Shown piece after piece: positions 59,840 through 64,000 of a stretch of DNA of 64,000 nt. The translations under genes were made by a program, and so were the position numbers. The notes beneath the pieces are model-generated. The model did not search any database. It had not been told where the DNA came from and saw only the letters and a list, made by a program, of their open reading frames with translations. Source of the stretch: Panagrolaimus kolymaensis. Lineage: Eukaryota > Nematoda > Chromadorea > Rhabditida > Panagrolaimidae. Where the stretch lies: NCBI GenBank assembly GCA_028622995.1, contig JAJQJQ010000005.1, forward strand, positions 8,122,001 to 8,186,000, given 5' to 3'. Every line of letters starts with the position of its first letter. Within the stretch, counting starts at the first letter, position 1.

Positions 59840-61204
59840 ATGTTTAAAAATCTTTTCAAAGAATCCGTCAAATACATTACAATTCAATATGATTCTCCAA
59901 CAATGGTCTATCGTCCTGGTGATATTGTCAAAGGAAACGTAATCATGCGAATAGAAGAACCAATCAAAGCTCGACGTGTTGTGATTTATTTTGTTGGCGG
60001 CGCTCATACATATTGGACTGAACAACGTGGAAGTGGAGATCATTCTCATACTGTTGTACTTTCGGCTAATGAACATTATGTTAACTTTGAATCTATTGTA
60101 TGGCATGGAACTGAATTATCAGCTGGTCTCTACGAATATCCCTTTGTTTTTCAACTTCCAAATGTTCTTCCCCCAAGTTACGAAGGTTGGTTTCTTTTTT
60201 TAAAGTTTTTATTTTAAAGTTTATACATTTTAGGTGAATTGGGTGCAATTCGGTATTATGTGAGAGCAAAAATTGATCGGCCTTTGAAGATTGATGATGA
60301 AGCCTGTCAAGTGTTCTCTGTAATTCCACAAAATGATTTGAACCTTGTTCCAAATGCCGGTATGTCGCTTATGATGGACGCTGAACAAGAACTTGGCTGT
60401 TGTTGTTGTAAAAATGGCAATGTTTATGCAAAGGTTTGTTTTTTTTTGCATTTTACTTAGTTGCATACATAATATCCTAATTTCGATTTTAGATATCAGT
60501 TTCTCAATGGGGTTATGCTCCTGGCCAATGTATTTTGGTTACTGTTCAAATTCAAAATGATTCAACCAAAGATGTAACACAAATTCAAACAAGATTAATG
60601 GAACATTCAAATTTCACAGCTTATGAGTATTATATGGGTCAAATGGATGTAAGAAACACTTATCTAGCTGTTTTCAATTCTAAAGAAGCATTTATGGTAT
60701 TTTTCAAATTTGATTTTAAAAAGTTATGTCTTTTTTTTATGTTCCACAAAATAGTACTAAAACATATGCAAGAAAGTTTCGAATACCTTCTGTGTGTCCA
60801 ACCTTCAACAATTGTTCCATTATTCAAGCTGTTTATTCTCTCAGGGTCTGCCTTTTTTTTTCTCAATATGTTCAGACATTTTTTTAGGTGGATATATATA
60901 CTTCATCATTTTGGAATGGTTCAATTGAACGATCAACACCTATTATTATTGGAACAGTTCCTATTGGCTTCAACTATGTTCAAGAGAAAGATTCTGATGA
61001 AACATCTGCAGGTGATGCATCCGCTAAAGCAAAACCTTTCAAAGGTAAGAATGATTGCAAAGGAATTATGCTTTAATATTCACTCATTTTTTAGGTACTC
61101 CTGTTTATGTACCCTCAGTTTTTGGTCCTGGAATACGTCATGGAAGTGATTCTCAAAGCAGTGGATTTGTTCCAAAATATATTTACTATAACGATGCAGA
61201 ATGA
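59840..61204 (+). CDS. Arrestin-domain-containing protein
   Basis: Alpha-arrestin-type adaptor, likely linking membrane cargo to ubiquitin ligases and endocytosis. Exons 59840-60185, 60234-60433, 60493 onward, an exon ending 60845, 60888-61044, 61095-61204. Arrestin_N: VYRPGDIVKGNVIMRIEEPI, ARRVVIYFVGGAHTYW, ELSAGLYEYPFVFQLP, LPPSYEG, IRYYVRAKIDRP. Arrestin_C: WGYAPGQCILVTVQIQNDST, KFRIPSVCPTFNNCSIIQA, IIIGTVPIGF. The exon 3/4 junction (60648-60777) is ambiguous: a donor at 60649 and an acceptor near 60776 keep phase, but other choices exist. No PPxY motif was seen at the C-terminus. The intron at 60846-60887 is only 42 bases. Starts 230 bases after the channel gene. Confidence 0.85.
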
Positions 61205-61630
61205 TGATAGCTTATTTATTGTAAGTTATATATGTTTTTTGTATGTATTTTTGTAAAATAAATTTTTTTTACTTGATTAAATTTGTTAAATATTATTCAT
61301 TCATTCAAATTCTCAGAAATGATGACTACAGCAAACAAGTGCAAAGTTTCTTATTTTATTTTTGTCGCTAAAAAATGAAACTACATCACAAATCTTCCGA
61401 CAAAATTTGAGTTTCTTTAGCATTTGAGAAATAAGTGGAATATTGCAAAAAAACGTTCACGTCTTGAATTTTATGAAAAATTTTATTTGACCTTTGAAAA
61501 ATTCATAAATTTTTTATTTCCCCGATAATTTCATTTTCCAAAAAAAGGATTAGACACGAATTTTTGTTTGCCATTAACTTCTATATACAAATTGTTCGAT
61601 TGGAAAAATATATAAAAGAAACTTTATTAA
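61205..61630. other. Intergenic between convergent genes
   Basis: 426 bases, AT-rich; AATAAA for the arrestin-domain gene near 61257-61262. Nothing else seen. Confidence 0.4.
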
Positions 61631-61906
61631 TTATTGCCATTTGCACATTCCGGGTGTAATGGTTGTGGTTGTAGTTACAATAGGATCTTGGAATGCTGCT
61701 TCGATTTGGTTATTGTTTTCACTATTATTAATTATGATACCATCTTGAAAGGAGAAACTTCATAATATGTTGCGCTTGTACGTTTATAGCGAGGAAGTGG
61801 TCTAAATTAATAATAAAGAAATAATTTTTCAAAGTTTAAAAAACTTACTCTTCAGCTTTGATTAAAAAATAGAAAAGAAAACAATAAAGGCAAAAATGAT
61901 CTTCAT
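61631..61906 (-). pseudogene. Frameshifted small secreted-protein gene
   Basis: Minus strand. ATG at 61904-61906 starts MKIIFAFIVFFSIF, a clear signal-peptide core, but the frame hits TAA in a T6 run; one extra T would continue into IKAEE and the GTAAGT donor. The second exon (acceptor ATTTAG) encodes PLPRYKRTSATYYEV, then needs another one-base shift to reach the open frame DGIIINNSENNNQ ... VTTTTTITPGMCKWQ ending at 61631. Two single-base breaks in an otherwise gene-like layout indicate a decaying or mis-sequenced small secreted-protein gene. Family unknown. Confidence 0.4.
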
Positions 61907-62338
61907 TTTTTACCTGTATAAAGTTGGAATGAATAAAAATTTTGGTATAATTTTAAATAAACTGATAAGCATTTATTTATAAGGATGTAATAATTTTCCC
62001 ATGTTGCTATTTACGATAATTTAGTTGTTTTCAAAAATAGCTCCCTTTTCAAATTCTTTTTTCTTCAAAAAAGGCATTTTTATGCAATCAAGGTCAATCA
62101 AAATTTGATTTTTCAGTGCGCATAAATGTGCCTTAAAAGTTTATTATTAATTGTGAGGACAATAGACTATTGACATCAAAAATGCCTTAAAGATAACCGC
62201 GACCCAAATACCCGAAATGCACTGAGAAAAAAACTTTTTCATATTCATTGTTTTCTTGATCTTTGGTTGGTTTTGGTTTGTACCTGCTTGCTCTCTAATT
62301 TATTGTTCATTACCATATTTTTTCCCCATTCTGAAATA
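61907..62338. other. Intergenic, divergent
   Basis: 432 bases, AT-rich, probably the epsin promoter. No specific element identified. Confidence 0.35.
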
Positions 62339-63742
62339 ATGGCCATTTCAACGATAAAACGTCGAGTTAAAAATGTTTCATATTCTGCAACTCAAGTTAA
62401 AGTTCGTGAAGCTACTAGTAATGCTCCAAATGTTGCAACTCCCATACTTTTATCTGATATCGCTGAATTAACTAATGATGCCGCAGCATTAATAGAGATT
62501 TTGGTAATTTTATGGAAGCGTTTAAATGATCATGGAAAAAATTGGCGCCATGTTTATAAAAGTTTGGTTCTTTTGGATTATCTCATCAAAAATGGAAATG
62601 AAAAAATTATTAAAGAATGTCAAGAAAATATTTATATTATTGAAACTTTGAAAGATTTCCAACATGTTGATGGAAAATTTGATCATGGTTTGAGCGTTAG
62701 AAAAAATGCGGAAAAGCTTGTTACTTTATTGAATGATGAAGAACAATTAAAAGCGGAACGTCAAATTGCTCGAGATGTTCATGGCCCTGGCACTCCATCT
62801 GATCCAAATACCCCAAGAAGTGGTTCAGCTGTTAATGATTCAGAACTTGAAGAAGCTAAACCCGCGAGCCCTGAAGATGAAGATATTCAACTTCAAATTG
62901 CTATGGCTTTATCACGTGAAGAAAATGCTAAGGAAGAGGAACAACGTTGGAATGATGCAGATCAACTTCGAACTGCGCTGGAAGAAAGTAAAGAAAATAA
63001 TAGTGAAAAGTTTGAAGGCGATTCATTTGCCGAGAAAAATGTTTCACTTGATCCGTCAATTAAAAGTCAAACTAAAGATGATGATAAGCGGAAGAGTACT
63101 GTATTAGAAAGCGTTCTCGAAGATATTATGCAATTAAATTTTTACAATCCTGCTCCAAGTGAAATTCTTGATTCAATAGCAAATACTCCATGGAACGACA
63201 AATTTTGGAATTGCACAACTAAAAATATTGCTGATGCAAATCCATCTAATCCATTCCAGCAAACAGCTGCACCCACACTATCCTCCAATGTTAATCATGA
63301 AGAAGCTTTAACCCCAAGCAAAAACGATCCATGGACTTCCAATCCATTTCAACAAACTACAACTACACCATCTATCAATAATGAAACATTATTTATCCCA
63401 ATCAAAAATGATCCTTGGAATACAACGAACCCATTTCAACAAGCAAGTGTGATTACTCCATCATCCAACGTTTATTCCGATTTTACAACTTCCACCCCAG
63501 TCAAAAATGATTCGTGGACTACAAATCCTTTTCTATCAACAGCCCCAGCTACGATCAATTCATCTTCCAAGGTTTATCCTTTTCCATTAACCCCTGTCAT
63601 GAAAAACTCATGGACTGCTGACGCATCTTCAACTTCTACAGGAACAAATTCCGCAAATATTGCTCCATGGCTCCCTGCTCCTCCACTTCCACCTCGAAGC
63701 AGCAAAGAAAATTGTGATCCATGGGGAAATTCTTTTAACTAA
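62339..63742 (+). CDS. Epsin-like endocytic adaptor, intronless
   Basis: Single uninterrupted frame of 467 residues. ENTH domain at residues 1-150 (MAISTIKRRVKNV helix 0, KVREATSNAP, WKRLNDHGKNWRHVYKSLVL, ETLKDFQHVDGK, VRKNAEKLVTLLND). Two ubiquitin-interacting motifs follow (EDIQLQIAMALSREE; QLRTALEESK). The C-terminal half has four NPF motifs (EH-domain binding) and DPW motifs (AP-2 binding) in a roughly 30-residue tandem module (KNDPWTSNPFQQ...), ending CDPWGNSFN. No clear clathrin box. The start at 62339 gives the epsin-like N-terminus; an upstream in-frame ATG adds a hydrophobic leader and is unlikely. Lack of introns contrasts with nearly every other gene here and suggests a retrocopy. 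Confidence 0.9.
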   Translation: MAISTIKRRVKNVSYSATQVKVREATSNAPNVATPILLSDIAELTNDAAALIEILVILWKRLNDHGKNWRHVYKSLVLLDYLIKNGNEKIIKECQENIYIIETLKDFQHVDGKFDHGLSVRKNAEKLVTLLNDEEQLKAERQIARDVHGPGTPSDPNTPRSGSAVNDSELEEAKPASPEDEDIQLQIAMALSREENAKEEEQRWNDADQLRTALEESKENNSEKFEGDSFAEKNVSLDPSIKSQTKDDDKRKSTVLESVLEDIMQLNFYNPAPSEILDSIANTPWNDKFWNCTTKNIADANPSNPFQQTAAPTLSSNVNHEEALTPSKNDPWTSNPFQQTTTTPSINNETLFIPIKNDPWNTTNPFQQASVITPSSNVYSDFTTSTPVKNDSWTTNPFLSTAPATINSSSKVYPFPLTPVMKNSWTADASSTSTGTNSANIAPWLPAPPLPPRSSKENCDPWGNSFN

Positions 63743-64000
63743 AAATTTTTTTGTTTGATTTTTGAATTTACCATTTTTATATTTACAGTTTTGTTTTTCG
63801 TTGTTATTTAAAAAATAAATAAAAAAACAATCAATCAATTAATTTTTTGTGAGACAAGTATTTATGTTTTACAGTTTCCGTTTTATGTTTGCTAAAAAAA
63901 GCTGATAAAAATTATTTTGGTTTTAAAACATATATAAAAATTGATCCTTATATGCTCTCATGTCAAAGGAGCATCGGAAGTAAACTGTAATTTAAAAATT

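Noticed and set aside
1..64000. CRISPR arrays, bacterial operons, tRNA genes
   Set aside because: No regularly spaced repeats and no convincing tRNA A/B boxes with cloverleaf were seen by eye; the window is eukaryotic throughout.

Overview
This window is strongly AT-rich nuclear DNA from a nematode. The evidence is a two-exon major sperm protein gene, an SRA-type chemoreceptor, a DEG/ENaC channel, many short introns (about 42-80 bases) with GTAAGT-like donors and TTTCAG/TTTTAG acceptors, and acceptor-like sites a few bases before several start codons, as expected for spliced-leader trans-splicing. The F-box-like gene resembles families expanded in clade IV (tylenchid) nematodes, so a Meloidogyne-like or related species is my guess; it is not proven.

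Layout. 0-10 kb: 3'-truncated mitofusin (fzo-1, minus), an LMBR1/LMBR1L-type membrane receptor (plus) with a possible 70-residue downstream gene, a predicted myristoylated lysine-rich protein (plus), a decayed exon, an internally duplicated protein of unknown role (minus), and a structured RNA candidate of about 310 nt whose 5' end resembles the SRP Alu domain. 10-18 kb: three minus-strand genes, mitochondrial DNA polymerase gamma, TRAPPC5 and heparan sulfate 6-O-sulfotransferase. 18-33 kb: SARAF (plus), a NIM1-type kinase (minus) with a probable distal alternative first exon, a gene-poor stretch of about 9 kb carrying a 436-bp hAT-like MITE, and a nucleotide-sugar transporter (minus). 33-41 kb: WDFY2 (plus), then an accessory block bounded by two copies of the WDFY2 3' flank. 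The block holds a CEP104-like exon fragment, a papain-like protease with an in-frame stop, and a 617-residue HAT/F-box-like gene. 41-48 kb: HP1-like chromodomain protein and Rab39 (minus), RPA2, a CEP104-like protein and major sperm protein (plus). 48-64 kb (plus): the chemoreceptor, a DEG/ENaC channel with two alternative cytoplasmic tails, an arrestin-domain protein, a frameshifted small secreted-protein gene (minus) and an intronless epsin.

Most genes are conserved housekeeping loci: mitochondrial fusion and mtDNA replication, vesicle traffic (TRAPPC5, Rab39, WDFY2, epsin, arrestin-domain protein), chromatin and replication. I see no single pathway cluster. The accessory or novel signals are the 35.0-40.6 kb block, the MITE, the RNA candidate and the alternative termini of the kinase and the channel. 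Exon models below were built by hand; summed exon lengths give open frames for the multi-exon genes except where noted. Boundaries may be off by a base in places.
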